Origin: Arenicola marina
Taxonomy: Eukaryota > Annelida > Polychaeta > Arenicolidae
NCBI GenBank assembly: GCA_964019135.1
Contig: OZ025249.1
Span: forward strand, 4,774,001-4,838,000
DNA: 64,000 nucleotides
Direction of reading: 5' to 3'
Each line of letters starts with the position of its first letter. The first letter of the stretch is position 1. A program made the translations under genes and the position numbers. The notes below the pieces were generated by a model, which saw only the letters and a list, made by a program, of their open reading frames with translations, ran no database searches and was not told where the DNA came from. This document shows, in pieces, positions 34,011 to 46,179 of this stretch.

Positions 34011-34374
34011 GATGATACACTTCTCAATGTGATACCATGTGTTGACCCTGACAACGAAAGTAGCTGCACATCCCGGGTACAGATAGTAGTTCTCTCAAAT
34101 ATGTTCATTACTTATTCAGTGAAGTACGCCTGTGGGACGTGGTCATATATAATGTTCGATGTGTTCGTAATTTGTTTGTAAGTTGTTAACCACCTGTAAC
34201 GGTTATGATGATAAATTTAAAACTTTTTTGATTCTCCCAATTGCACGACTCCTTATCACCCTCCGCTCCATGCGCACTGTATCTTACCCTCTTTCTTCGT
34301 CCGAATCAACCCGGTTTCACTTTCCATCACATTTTACCGCACCCAAACCCTGTAAGCCCTACCCAAAACCCGCC

Positions 34375-34580
34375 TCAACCCCTTAGCTTTACCCACCCTT
34401 TAGTACCCCCCCCCCCCCCCTCAGTATCCCCCCCCGCCCTTCAGGAACCTTGCTCAACCCCTCACACCCCACCCATTAGGAACCCCCTCAACCCCTCACC
34501 CCCAGACACCCTTTGGTAACCCCCGTCAACCCCTCACCCGCATCCAACCTCTAGGCCCCCCCTCAACACCCTACTCCTCC
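34375..34580. repeat. C-rich CCCTCA-type low-complexity tract
   Basis: Irregular AACCCCCTCAACCCCTCACC runs without a fixed period. Confidence 0.75.
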
Positions 34581-34639
34581 CCCGCCGGATGGCCTCTTCA
34601 CCCGGTTTCGCGGTGACTGCGCCCAGAGCCATTCAATCG

Positions 34640-35482
34640 TTCCCGCTCTTGTGTTTTTCCCAGTTTATTTTTTCACGGCGACCCCCCCGCCTGTCACAAT
34701 AGCTCGCTTGCTTACCTGTGCCGAACCTGGGGGCGGAGAGTGTGGGGGACGAGGGTGGTTAGAGCGAGGGCTGATCACCCATCCCACCAGTCTCGGCGTC
34801 GAGCGGGGGCGGGCGATGTGGCGGGGGCGGGGGGCACAGACATCCTCTCGGGGCTCGATTACCTGTGCCCCTCAGTCCCGTGGCCCCTCCTCGCCCCTCC
34901 CTCCCTCCTTTGCCGCCGGCCGCCACCCGGGCCGCCACCCCGCCACGGGGACACGCACAGATAGCCAGACAGCCCGGCTACGTGTCGCCTCGGCGCACGC
35001 TACCAGAGCCGAGAGACGACTACGGGGGAGGGTGTATGGGGGGAGAGGGGAGAGGGAGAGAGACCCGCGCAATAGGGCGATGTGGGGGAGGAAGCGGGTG
35101 CTTCGCCTTGATAGCTCCAACCAAAAGAAATCTCCACCTTCGCCACTAACCACCACCACCCTGTATCGCCAGCGCAACCCCCCTCCCCAACTCCCGCACC
35201 CCCAGGCCCACCCCCACCGGCGCCACGGGTTATCAGCAGACGACAGCGAAGGCTACACACACACCAGTGTGACACCGACCAGCCCCTGTACATGCCTACA
35301 GGTGGCTCCTGCCACTGTTCCACCAGCAGACACAGACACACGTATACCAACAGTGACTACCGTCCTCATGTCCTCACTGCACCCGCCACCGACAATAATC
35401 TGGATACGTTTGGACTGCACCGAGCCGGACTCATATCTATCCCTTAACCCCACCAGGATCGACCTGTCACCCCCGGATCCAG
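34640..35482 (+). promoter_or_regulatory. CpG-rich segment ending in a strong donor; candidate 5' end of gene 2
   Basis: This segment is GC- and CpG-rich compared with its surroundings, as in promoters and first exons. It ends GGATCCAG before gtaagc at 35483. The frame that is open to the donor (from an ATG at 35368) leaves in phase 1, which would fit the phase 1 acceptor proposed at 53229. No convincing signal peptide is seen in that frame, so it could instead be a 5' untranslated exon or unrelated. Confidence 0.3.
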
Positions 35483-35489
35483 GTAAGCC

Positions 35490-36670
35490 GCCCCGGTGAT
35501 CCAGCCAGTCGTGTACCCTTAAGACTGTCAACCCCAGTCTCCCAGTCTCCCTGCTCTCCTCACGCCACAGAATGAGGAAGCGCCGAGTGGGCCTATGTAC
35601 GGTGAACCGGCGTTTATATCTATACCGAGACAGAGAGCAGGTGCACTCACGCCAGGGGACGGTGGGTGAGTCACTGACTGTCACACTCAAGTCTCTCACT
35701 CTCTCTTGTGGGTGTCACATACCCCACTATTACCAAGTCACAATCAGGTAACCACCCGCGGGTTTCATACCAAGCCATAAACTGGTCATAGTTAGTGACT
35801 GGTAGTGGTGAGCGACGTCAAATATTGTACACTGAAACGTCGTGTTAGATGAAGGACTTGTTCGCCTCAGGCTGGTAAACCTACTGAGAATCTGATATCT
35901 ATGATCACCGCATAGGTGTACATGTTACCATGGTACTTGCTGACTGGTGTAGTCGTAACCATGGACGGGGTGGGGGTGGAGGGGGGGGGGGGGGGGTCCA
36001 GCCGCACACAGAATCAGAATCAGTGTCATTGACACTCTTCCCTTGATGAACACCACCCCAGTCCAACCCCCGACGATGGGATCTGTTTCCTGGTATATAT
36101 CGAGGCTATATTAATGAACGATTTCATCGCTGGTCCCGATATCTTGGTGAACTTGCATCCGGACAAAAACGTCCTGGTATCGGATGTCATATCCCAAATC
36201 CCTCTCCCCTGGATCACCAGACACTGATGTGTCATGTCCACAGCCCTCCCCCCAAAAAATATGACAATGTGAAAAGCGAACTACATCTATGGTGCATTTG
36301 TCAATTAGACGCATATATATGGCGTAAGCAAACACACACGTAGACTACACGTGTAAGAACACAGCGTTAACCACCTTTCTTTCCTAATTAGGTCAGATCA
36401 TGCTCTGACCTATATTTCCAATTTGGGTAGACCCTAAATCAAATGCTCGGTCCCACAGTGGACTGCCAGAGCCACTTGTATCTCCTCCACTTCTGCAACT
36501 GTAGGAGAAGTAATCGATCTCGCTCCAAGTGGGCCGAGATGTTGTGAGACTACAAGGGCCAGTCATCAGACAATTTTATGGCCAGTTTGGGGACAACTTT
36601 GGTCTCCAGCGAAACTTAAATTATACAGAGGGGTAGCTTGAGTGGCCGTGTATGTTTTATCTGACATTGT
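35490..36670. other. Unique non-coding stretch
   Basis: No repeat array or supported exon is seen apart from a G-run at 35975-35997. Confidence 0.5.
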
Positions 36671-36671
36671 A

Positions 36672-37620
36672 TTGTGAGGGCGTACATTCCAACCTTGTAT
36701 TGTGAGGGCGTACAATTCAACCTTGTATTGTGAGGGCGTACAATTCAACCTTGTATTGTGAGGGCGTACAATTCAACCTTGTATTGTGAGGGCGTACAAT
36801 TCAACCTTGTATTGTGAGGGCGTACAATTCAACCTTGTATTGTGAGGGCGTACAATTCAACCTTGTATTGTGAGGGCGTACAATTAAACCTTGTATTGTG
36901 AGGGCGTACAATTCAACCTTGTATTGTGAGGGCGTACAATTCAACCTTGTATTGTGAGGGCGTACAATTCAACCTTGTATTGTGAAGTCGCACAATTCAA
37001 CCTTGTATTGTGAGGTCGTACAATTCAACCTTGTATTGTGAGGTCGCACAATTCAAACTTGTATTGTGAGGGCGTACAATTCAACCTTGTATTGTGAGGG
37101 CGTACAATTCAACCTTGTATTGTGAGGGCGTACAATTCAACCTTGTATTGTGAGGGCGTACAATTCAACCTTGTATTGTGAGGGCGTACAATTAAACCTT
37201 GTATTGTGAGGGCGTACAATTAAACCTTGTATTGTGAGGGCGTACAATTCAACCTTGTATTGTGAGGGCGTACAATTCAACCTTGTATTGTGAGGGCGTA
37301 CAATTCAACCTTGTATAGTGAGGTCGTACAATTCAACCTTGTATTGTGAGGTCGCACAATTCAAACTTGTATTGTGAGGGCGTACAATTCAACCTTGTAT
37401 TGTGAGGGCGTACAATTCAACCTTGTATTGTGAGGGCGTACAATTCAACCTTGTATTGTGAGGTCGTACAATTCAACCTTGTATTGTGAGGGCGTACAAA
37501 TCAAACTTGTATTGTGAGGTCGCACAATTCAAACTTGTATTGTGAGGTCGCACAATTCAAACTTGTATTGTGAGGTCGCACAATTCAAACTTGTATTGTG
37601 AGGTCGCAATTCAAACTTGG
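36672..37620. repeat. Minisatellite, 28-bp unit, about 34 copies
   Basis: The unit is TTGTATTGTGAGGGCGTACA followed by ATTCAACC. Variants with AGGTCGCAC cluster near 36985-37060, 37320-37370 and 37510-37610, indicating block duplications. Confidence 0.95.
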
Positions 37621-37668
37621 GTCGAACAATTCAACCTTGTTCAGTTCAACAGTTTGTTCATTGGACAC

Positions 37669-39015
37669 GGGTGGTCACGGTATCTAGGTGGTCGCTGCAT
37701 CCAGGTGGTCGCTAGGTCCAGGGGATCGCTGTATCCAGGTGGTCGCTATGTCCAGGGGATCGCTGTATCCAGGTGATCGCTGTATCCAGGTGATCGCTGT
37801 ATCCAGGTGATTGCTGTATCGAGGTGGTCGCTGTATCTAGGTGGTCGCTGTATCTAGGTGATCGCTGTATCCAGGTGGTCGCTGTACCAGGTGATCGCTG
37901 TATCCAGGTGGTCGCTGTACCAGGTGATCGCTGTATCCAGGTGGTCCTGTATCCAGGTGGTCACGGTATCTAGGTGGTCGCTGTATCCAGGTGTTCGCTG
38001 TACCCAGGTGGTCGCTGTACCCAGGTGGTCGCTGTACCCAGGTGGTCGCTGTACCCAGGTGGTCGCTGTATCCAGGTGGTCCTGTATCCAGGTGGTCGCT
38101 GTATCCAGGTGGTCCTGTACCCAGGTGGTCGCTGTATCCAGGTGGTCCTGTATCCAGGTGGTCCTGTATCCAGGTGGTCCTGTATCCAGGTGGTCACGGT
38201 ATCTAGGTGGTCGCTCTATCCAGGTGGTCCTGTACCCAGGTGGTCGCTGTACCCAGGTGGTCGCTGTACCCAGGTGGTCGCTGTATCCAGGTGGTCGCTG
38301 TATCTAAGTGGTCGCGGTATCTAGGTGATCACGGTATCCACGTTGTCCTGTATCCAGGTGGTCGCTGTATCCAGGTGGTCCTGTACCCAGGTGGTCGCTG
38401 TATCTAGGTGGTCGCTGTATCCAGGTGGTCACGGTATCTAGGTGGTCGCTGTATCCAGGTGGTCCTGTACCCAGGTGGTCGCTGTATCCAGGTGGTCCTG
38501 TATCCAGGTGGTCCTGTATCCAGGTGGTCCTGTATCCAGGTGGTCACGGTATCTAGGTGGTCGCTGTATCCAGGTGGTCCTGTACCCAGGTGGTCGCTGT
38601 ACCCAGGTGGTCGCTGTACCCAGGTGGTCGCTGTATCCAGGTGGTCGCTGTATCTAAGTGGTCGCGGTATCTAGGTGATCACGGTATCCACGTTGTCCTG
38701 TATCCAGGTGGTCGCTGTATCCAGGTGGTCCTGTACCCAGGTGGTCGCTGTATCTAGGTGGTCGCTGTATCCAGGTGGTCACGGTATCTAGGTGGTCGCT
38801 GTATCCAGGTGGTCCTGTACCCAGGTGGTCGCTGTACCCAGGTGGTCGCTGTACCCAGGTGGTCGCTGTATCCAGGTGGTCGCTGTATCTAGGTGGTCGC
38901 GGTATCTAGGTGATCACGGTATCCAGGTTGTCCTGTATCCAGGTGGTCGCTGTATCCAGGTGGTCCTGTACCCAGGTGGTCGCTGTATCTAGGTGGTCGC
39001 TGTATCTAGGTGGTC
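37669..39015. repeat. Minisatellite, 17-bp unit with higher-order blocks
   Basis: The unit is GTATCCAGGTGGTCGCT, with a 14-bp deleted form (GGTCCTGTATCCAG). A block around 38180-38420 recurs about 350 bp later and again, partly, 235 bp after that. Confidence 0.95.
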
Positions 39016-39345
39016 GCTGTCGCTGTACACGTGAGGTCGCTGTGCACGTGAGTTCGCTGTACACGTGAGGTCGCTGTACACGTGAGGTCGCTGTACACGT
39101 CAGGTCGCTGTACATGTCAGGTCGCTGTACACGTGAGGTCGCTGTACACGTGAGGTCGCTGTGCACGTGAGTTCGCTGTACACGTGAGGTCGCTGTACAC
39201 GTCAGGTCGCTGTACACGTCAGGTCGCTGTACACGTGAGGTCGCTGTACACGTCAGGTCGCTGTACACCTGAGGTCGCTGTACACGTCAGGTCGCTGTAC
39301 ACGTCAGGTTGCTGTACACGTGAGGTCGCTATGTTGATGGCTGGT
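39015..39345. repeat. Minisatellite, 17-bp unit, about 19 copies
   Basis: The unit is GTACACGTGAGGTCGCT. It has the same length and the same AGGT-GTCGCTGTA core as the abutting array, so both descend from one 17-bp unit. Many copies carry CACGTG. Confidence 0.93.
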
Positions 39346-40787
39346 TATTTTAGGTCAGTGATGTGCAGAGTAAGACTTAGAAGCCCTGGGACAATGATAT
39401 GGCAGCATGGTCCAATGTGTCCAATGTGACTTAGCTCTAGACTCACACGGCTTATACAAAGCAGGTCATTGTTTGCAGAATGATGTTGTTTATATATAGT
39501 GATATATAGTGCTGGGCGTTGCGTAAGACAGTCACTGGCAGTCAATGTCTTACATAATAACTATTTTGAGAGTAAGTTAGACCTGCTACGACTTTATATT
39601 ACTATATTTAATTATACCCCAAACAACTAACTGACTGATATGCTGACTGTAATAGCGTCTACTAAAACACTCGCACGTCTTTAATATTCCTCTATAGCCG
39701 CGGTAATAATAGTGTAAAACTATTACAAGACTCATGTTCCTTTTTCCTATCTGTAACAAAAGAGTCATCGCATTTTCACCGCGCACGCGCGCGAGCTTCC
39801 CAAAGCAGGGAGCGGTAGTCAAGCGCATTCCTGACACATGATGAACAACAAGCGTGAAGCGTTTAACGGCAGTGCCGATTCAGTATCACTCTCCGCCGTT
39901 GGTGTCGCTGCGCGCGTTGAGGCAAGGCCACCAGCGACGTATGTGAGCCATTTCGATAAAGTGATAAACGATTTAGAAGAAATAACTCTCAGCTAAGGGG
40001 TGGGAGGTGTGTGGTGGTGGGGAGGGGTCGTATGCTTGTATCCAAGACGTCCAGTCCACCTGCATGGCCAGTGAATTACCTTGGGCCTGTGTTTATTGAG
40101 TTCGACAGTTTTTTCCTTACAAAATGCAGCGGCATATATACCGAAATACAAGTGGCCAAGTGGCGTTGAGTATGATTTCTAGAACCTGTAATATTATACC
40201 ACGACTTCTTTGCTAGAATAAAGGGTTGAAATCGTGCCAGTATTGACTAGTTCAACCAAACTGAGACCTTCGCTGTGGCTAAAGCTTCATATCAAGGGAG
40301 TTAAGTGCGCTAAAAAAACGCAGTGTAACAGTTTGTCCAACACAATACTGTGCCAGCCCTCGACCTACGCATCATTTAAACTAGAAAACTAAGTCCGGAT
40401 CAGCGAAACCCAATGTGCAGCCAACACAGATATAACATGTACTTTGTACCAAGTCGCGTAGCCAGGGTTTGGTGCTAGAAGGACTGGGGGCTAGGGCTGG
40501 GGGCTAGGCCTGGGGTCTACATGAATGGGGGCTAGATGACTGTGGGCCAGAGGACTGGGCGCCTCACGCGCTGACAGACGTTGTTAGTTGACAGCTCGCT
40601 CATTCCTGCAAGAACTAATACATGGAGTGGCGGCAAATTCCAGTGTAAACAGACCAGACTGAGGAAGTAACCTAGTTTAACTGTCACGGTACGGAAGTTA
40701 TGTTGGATATGGCTCTCGGTTTCTGGAGGGATGGCTTCAAGCAGCATGCAAGTTGGTGATGTTGTGATGTAATCGGTACATATGTTG
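39346..40787. other. Unique non-coding stretch
   Basis: No supported exon, RNA gene or transposon is recognised. A CpG-rich spot near 39775-39920 could be regulatory, but nothing else supports that. Confidence 0.5.
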
Positions 40788-43195
40788 CCTACAATTCGGT
40801 GAGTCAATGATGTAATCAGTACATCTGGTCATCTATTAGCTACAGTCCGGTGAGTCAATGATGTAATCAGTACATTTGATACCTACAGTCCGGTGAGTCC
40901 ATGATATAATCAGTACATCTGGTGCCTCCAGTCCGGTGAGTCAATGATGTAATCAGTACATCTGATACCTACAGTCCGGTGAGTCAATGATGCAATCAGT
41001 ACATCTGATACCTCCAGCCCTGTGAGTCAATGATGTAATCAGTACATTTGATACCTACAGTCCGGTGAGTCAATGATGTAATCAGTACATCTGATACCTA
41101 CAGTCCGGTGAGTCAATGATGTAATCAGTACATCTGGTACCTACAGTCCGGTGAGTCAATGATGTAATCAGTACATCTGGTGCCTCCAGTCCGGTGAGTC
41201 AATGATGTAATCAGTACATCTGATACCTACAGTCCGGTGAGTCAATGATGCAATCAGTACATCTGATACCTACAGTCTGGTGAGTCAATAATGTAATCAG
41301 TACATCTGATACCTACAGTCCGGTGAGTCAATGATGTAATCAGTACATCTGGTACCTACAGTCCGGTGAGTCCATGATGTAATCAGTACATCTGGTACCT
41401 ACAGTCCGGTGGGTCAATGATGTAATCAGTAAATCTGGTACCTACAGTCCGGTGAGTCAATGATGTAATCAGTACATCTGGTACCTACAGTCCGGTGAGT
41501 CAATGATGTAATCAGTATATCTGGTACCTACAGTCTGGTGAGTCAATGATGCAATCAGTACATCTGATACCTACAGTCCGGTGAGTCAATGATGTAATCA
41601 GTACATCTGATACCTACAGTCCGGAGAGTCAATGATGCAATCAGTACATCTGATACCTACAGTCCGGTGAGTCAATGATGTAATCAGTACATCTGGTACC
41701 TACAGTCCGGTGAGTCAATGATGTAATCAGTACATCTGGTGCCTCCAGTCCGGTGAGTCAATGATGTAATCAGTACATCTGATACCTACAGTCCGGTGAG
41801 TCAATGATGCAATCAGTACATCTGATACCTACAGTCTGGTGAGTCAATAATGTAATCAGTACATCTGATACCTACAGTCCGGTGAGTCAATGATGTAATC
41901 AGTACATCTGGTACCTACAGTCCGGTGAGTCCATGATGTAATCAGTACATCTGGTACCTACAGTCCGGTGGGTCAATGATGTAATCAGTAAATCTGGTAC
42001 CTACAGTCCGGTGAGTCAATGATGTAATCAGTACATCTGGTACCTACAGTCCGGTGAGTCAATGATGTAATCAGTATATCTGGTACCTACAGTCTGGTGA
42101 GTCAATGATGCAATCAGTACATCTGATACCTACAGTCCGGTGAGTCAATGATGTAATCAGTACATCTGATACCTACAGTCCGGAGAGTCAATGATGTAAT
42201 CAGTACATCTGATACCTACAGTCCGGTGAGTCAATGATGTAATCAGTATATCTGGTACCTACAGTCCGGTGAGTCAATGATGCAATCAGTACATCTGATA
42301 CCTACAGTCCGGTGAGTCAATGATGTAATCAGTACATCTGATACCTACAGTCTGGTGAGTCAACGATGTAATCAGTACATCTGGTACCTACAGTCCAGTG
42401 AGTCAACGATGTAATCAGTACATCTGGTAACTACAGTCCGGCGAGTCAATGATGTAATCAGTACATCTGGTACCTACAGTCCGGTGAGTCAATGATGTAA
42501 TCAGTACATCTGATACCTACAGTCCGGTGAGTCAATGATGTAATCAGTACATCTGGTACCTACAGTCTGGTGAGTCAATGATGTAATCAGTACATCTGAT
42601 ACCTACAGTCCGGTGAGTCAATTATGTAATCAGTACATCTGATACCTACAGTCTGGTGAATCAACGATGTAATCAGTACATCTGGTACCTACAGTCCGGT
42701 GAGTCAACGATGTAATCAGTACATCTGGTAACTACAGTCCGGTGAGTCAATGATGTAATCAGTATATCTGATACCTACAGTCCAGTAAGTCGATGATGTA
42801 ATCAGTACATCTGGTACCTACAGTCCGGTGATTCAATGATGTAATCAGTACATCTGATACCTACAGTCTGGTGAGTCAATGATGCAATCAGTACATCTGG
42901 TACCTACAGTCCGGTGAGTCAACAATGTAATCAGTACATCTGGTACCTAGAGTCCGGTGAGTCAATGATGTAATCAGTACATCTGATACCTACAGTCCGG
43001 TGAGTCAATGATGCAATCAGTACATCTGGTACCTACAGTCCGGTGAGTCAACGATGTAATCAGTACATCTGGTACCTACAGTCCGGTGAGTCAATGATGT
43101 AATCAGTACATGATACCTTCAGTCCGGTGAGTCAATGATGTAATCAGTACATCTGGTACCTGCAGACCGGTGAGTCAACGATGTAATCAGTACAA
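40788..43195. repeat. Minisatellite, 43-bp unit, about 56 copies
   Basis: The unit is TGATGTAATCAGTACATCTG followed by ATACCTACAGTCCGG and TGAGTCAA. A block marked by the variant GGTGCCTCC recurs 559 bp apart (13 units, 41180 and 41739). Most copies contain TGAGTCA (AP-1 consensus) and a donor-like GGTGAGT. Confidence 0.96.
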
Positions 43196-43904
43196 AGGAC
43201 GGTATAACGTACATTTCATACGTGCACAACAACACGAACCTGACATATATCTGAAGTAGATTCCACGTGTACATCTTCTTCCGGGTCACTGTCCGTACCG
43301 CTCTGACTACTAACGGCTGTCATAGGCTATATATATCACTCTCTGTGCCAGGTTATGTGGCCGTTCATTGTGTTCCACAGTATCACTCTATTGTCAGACT
43401 TCAACACAAAGGTAACTTACAAGCAATATGGATCTTTGTAATATATGGATCCAGGATATTCGTTCAGGGAGGGGTGAGGTTTTCGGCGTGGGGTGGGTGC
43501 GTGGGGTGTGTGAGGGGTTGGGGGCGGGGGTGAGTGTGAAAGTTCGAAGTATAAGAAGTGTGCAGTGTCCAAATTCGTTGGTCTTGGGCCACCATCTAAA
43601 ATGTTAACATTTCCTGGATCCGAAAAAAGTGTTCAAGCTCCCCCCCCACCCCCATCCCCGGGATACAGCCTCAGTTTCTGTTTTGCGACGTTCTAAAAGC
43701 GAATGCGTTGTTACTGTTACTACGATGACCAAGCACTATCTGCCCTTGGTGACAACAGTTCCGCGTAGACGCCCCCCGTACCCACTGTTCGCATGTAATA
43801 TATGCTACTGCTGGTCGGGTTAGCGGTGTAACATCACCCTAAGGGACAAAACCCTTCGCCGCTTGGGGTTCTCCCTCAGTGAACACAGAACAGTCCGCCA
43901 CCCA
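43196..43904. other. Unique non-coding stretch
   Basis: No supported gene. A G-rich run lies near 43465-43535 and a C-run near 43640-43655. Confidence 0.5.
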
Positions 43905-45480
43905 AATTGCTCACCCTCAGCCTCACCCTCACCCTCACTCAGCCTCACACTCAGCCTCACCTTCAGCCTCACTCAGCCTCACGCACAGCCTCACCCTCAC
44001 CCTCACTCAGCCCACACTCAGGCTCACCATCACCCTCACTCAGCCTCACTCAGCCTCACGCTCAGCCTCACCCTCACCCTCACTCAGCCTCACCCTCACT
44101 CAGCCTCAGCCTCACTCAGCCTCACGCACAGCCTCAGCCTCACCCTCACTCAGCCTCACCCTCACTCAGCCTCACCCTCACGCTCAGCATCACCCTCACC
44201 CTCAGCCTTACTCAGACTCACGCTGAGCTTCACCCTCACCCTCACTCAGCCTCACCCTCACTCAGCCTCACCCTCACTCAGCCTCACCCTCACTCAGCCT
44301 CACGCTCAGCCTCAGCCTTACTCAGCCTTACGCTGAGCCTCACCCTCACCCTCACTCAGCCTCACCCTCACTCAGCCTCACCCTCACTCAGCCTCACGCT
44401 CAGCCTCAGCCTTACTCAGCCTTACGCTGAGCTTCACCCTCACCCTCACTCAGCCTCACCCTCACTCAGCCTCACCCTCACTCAGCCTCACGCTCAGCCT
44501 CAGCCTCACTCAGCCTCACCCTCACGCTCAGCATCACCCTCACCCTCAGCCTTACTCAGACTCACGCTGAGCTTCACCCTCACCCTCACTCAGCCTCACC
44601 CTCACTCAGCCTCACCCTCACGCTCAGCATCACCCTCACCCTCAGCCTTACTCAGCCTCACGCTGAGCCTCACCCTCACCCTCACTCAGCCTCACCCTCA
44701 CTCAGCCTCACCCTCACGCTCAGCATCACCCTCACCCTCAGCCTTACTCAGCCTCACGCTGAGCCTCACCCTCACCCTCACTCAGCCTCACCCTCACTCA
44801 GCCTCACCCTCACGCTCAGCATCACCCTCACCCTCAGCCTTACTCAGCCTTACGCTGAGCCTCACCCTCACCCTCACTCAGCCTCACGCTGAGCCTCACC
44901 CTCACCCTCACTCAGCCTCACGCTCAGCCTCAGCCTCACCCTCACTCAGCCTCACGCTGAGCCTCACCCTCACCCTCACTCAGCCTCACGCTCAGCATCA
45001 CCCTCACCCTCAGCCTTACTCAGCCTCACGCTGAGCCTCACCCTCACCCTCACTCAGCCTCACGCTCAGCCTCAGCCTCACCCTCACTCAGCCTCACGCT
45101 CAGCCTCAGCCTCACCCTCACTCAGCCTCACGCTCAGCATCACCCTCACCCTCAGCCTTACTCAGCCTCACGCTGAGCCTCATCCTCACCCTCACTCAGC
45201 CTCACGCTCAGCCTCAGCCTCACCCTCACTCAGCCTCACGCTCAGCCTCACTCAGCTCCACACTCAGCCTCACACTCAGCCTCACTTAGCTCCACACTCA
45301 GCCTCACCCACACTCACAGCCTCACTCAGCCTCGCACTCAGCCTCACTCAGGCTCACCCTCAGCCTCACTCAGCCTCACACCCAGCCCCACACTCAGCCT
45401 CACCCAGCCCCACAATCAGCCTCACACCCAGCCCCACACTCAGCCTCACCCAGCCCCACACTCAGCCTCACACAGCCTCA
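43905..45480. repeat. CCTCAC/CCTCAG hexamer array, 1.6 kb
   Basis: The core is CAGCCTCACCCTCACT in 6-bp steps, with CACGCTGAGC and CAGCCTTACTC variants forming blocks of about 90-130 bp. It is open in all three forward frames because the hexamer has no stops. It is not telomeric: CCCTCA, not CCCTAA. Confidence 0.95.
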
Positions 45481-46179
45481 CATCAGCCTCACACACAACA
45501 TCACACTGCCCCACAGCCCCCACAACCCACAGCCATGCAGCACCCTCTGCAATGGTGGGTGTTTGCGACAGGTAAACTTTTCTAAAAACATAGGTGAAAA
45601 CTCTAAAAACCGGTTGTCCTGCACTTTATATAGATTGGGAAAATTCGCTCCGTTGTTGACTCTCGTCACCCCAGCGACGTCTCCAGCCCGGGTTGTCGCA
45701 ATCTAACACGCCCAAGTATGAAAGGACGATAGACGGTTAACCGCTTGCGTATGAAAACTGACCATAACTGGTTAAGTGCTAGGCAGATCTAGGTCTGCCG
45801 TTGCTAAGGGCCAAATGCTTCACAAGGATTGCCTGTGCCACTTTTAGCCCGAATTTATCGTTTCTCTCGCTTTTCATGGCTGCCGGTGTCACTTACCATT
45901 TAATTACTGAAGGCATAAAGCCGTACTCTAGATAATGGGGTTCTACGTGGGTTTTAAAGATTAGTTTGTTAAGTTACAATGTAGGTCGGAGGCTAGGCTT
46001 TTTGTCTGTTCATCCAACCATGTCCTCCATTGTCGTTGTTACTAGGGCGTTAAACTCGGAAGGTAGGGGGCGGGGGGGGTGGTGGGGGGGGGGGGCAGAA
46101 AGTCAACCGGCGTCGTAATACTCAGGCGCAGTGACCTCATTTCTGCAATTAGAAGTAAAATGGGTATCTTATCGTCAAC
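45481..46179. other. Unique non-coding stretch
   Basis: No supported gene or element. A G-run lies near 46070-46095. Confidence 0.5.

Larger units (their letters stand above)
32591..34640. other. Intergenic stretch between gene 1 and the CpG-rich segment
   Basis: No exon is supported. It holds a degenerate 30-bp repeat, one hAT-like element and C-rich runs. Short open frames here are repeat-derived. Confidence 0.5.

Noticed and set aside
33436-34200. Several 60-120-codon frames near the G/C runs
   Set aside because: They overlap a MITE-like element and homopolymer runs, with no splice or start support.
34651-35499. 282-codon forward frame as a complete protein gene
   Set aside because: Composition is GC-rich and Pro/Arg-rich with no domain. 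Only its end, with the donor at 35483, is considered as a possible first exon.
36672-37620. 28-bp direct repeats resembling a CRISPR array
   Set aside because: The units are contiguous without unique spacers and the surroundings are clearly eukaryotic.
43905-45480. CCTCA-type hexamers as interstitial telomeric DNA
   Set aside because: The core is CCTCAC/CCTCAG, not CCCTAA. There is no telomeric variant series.
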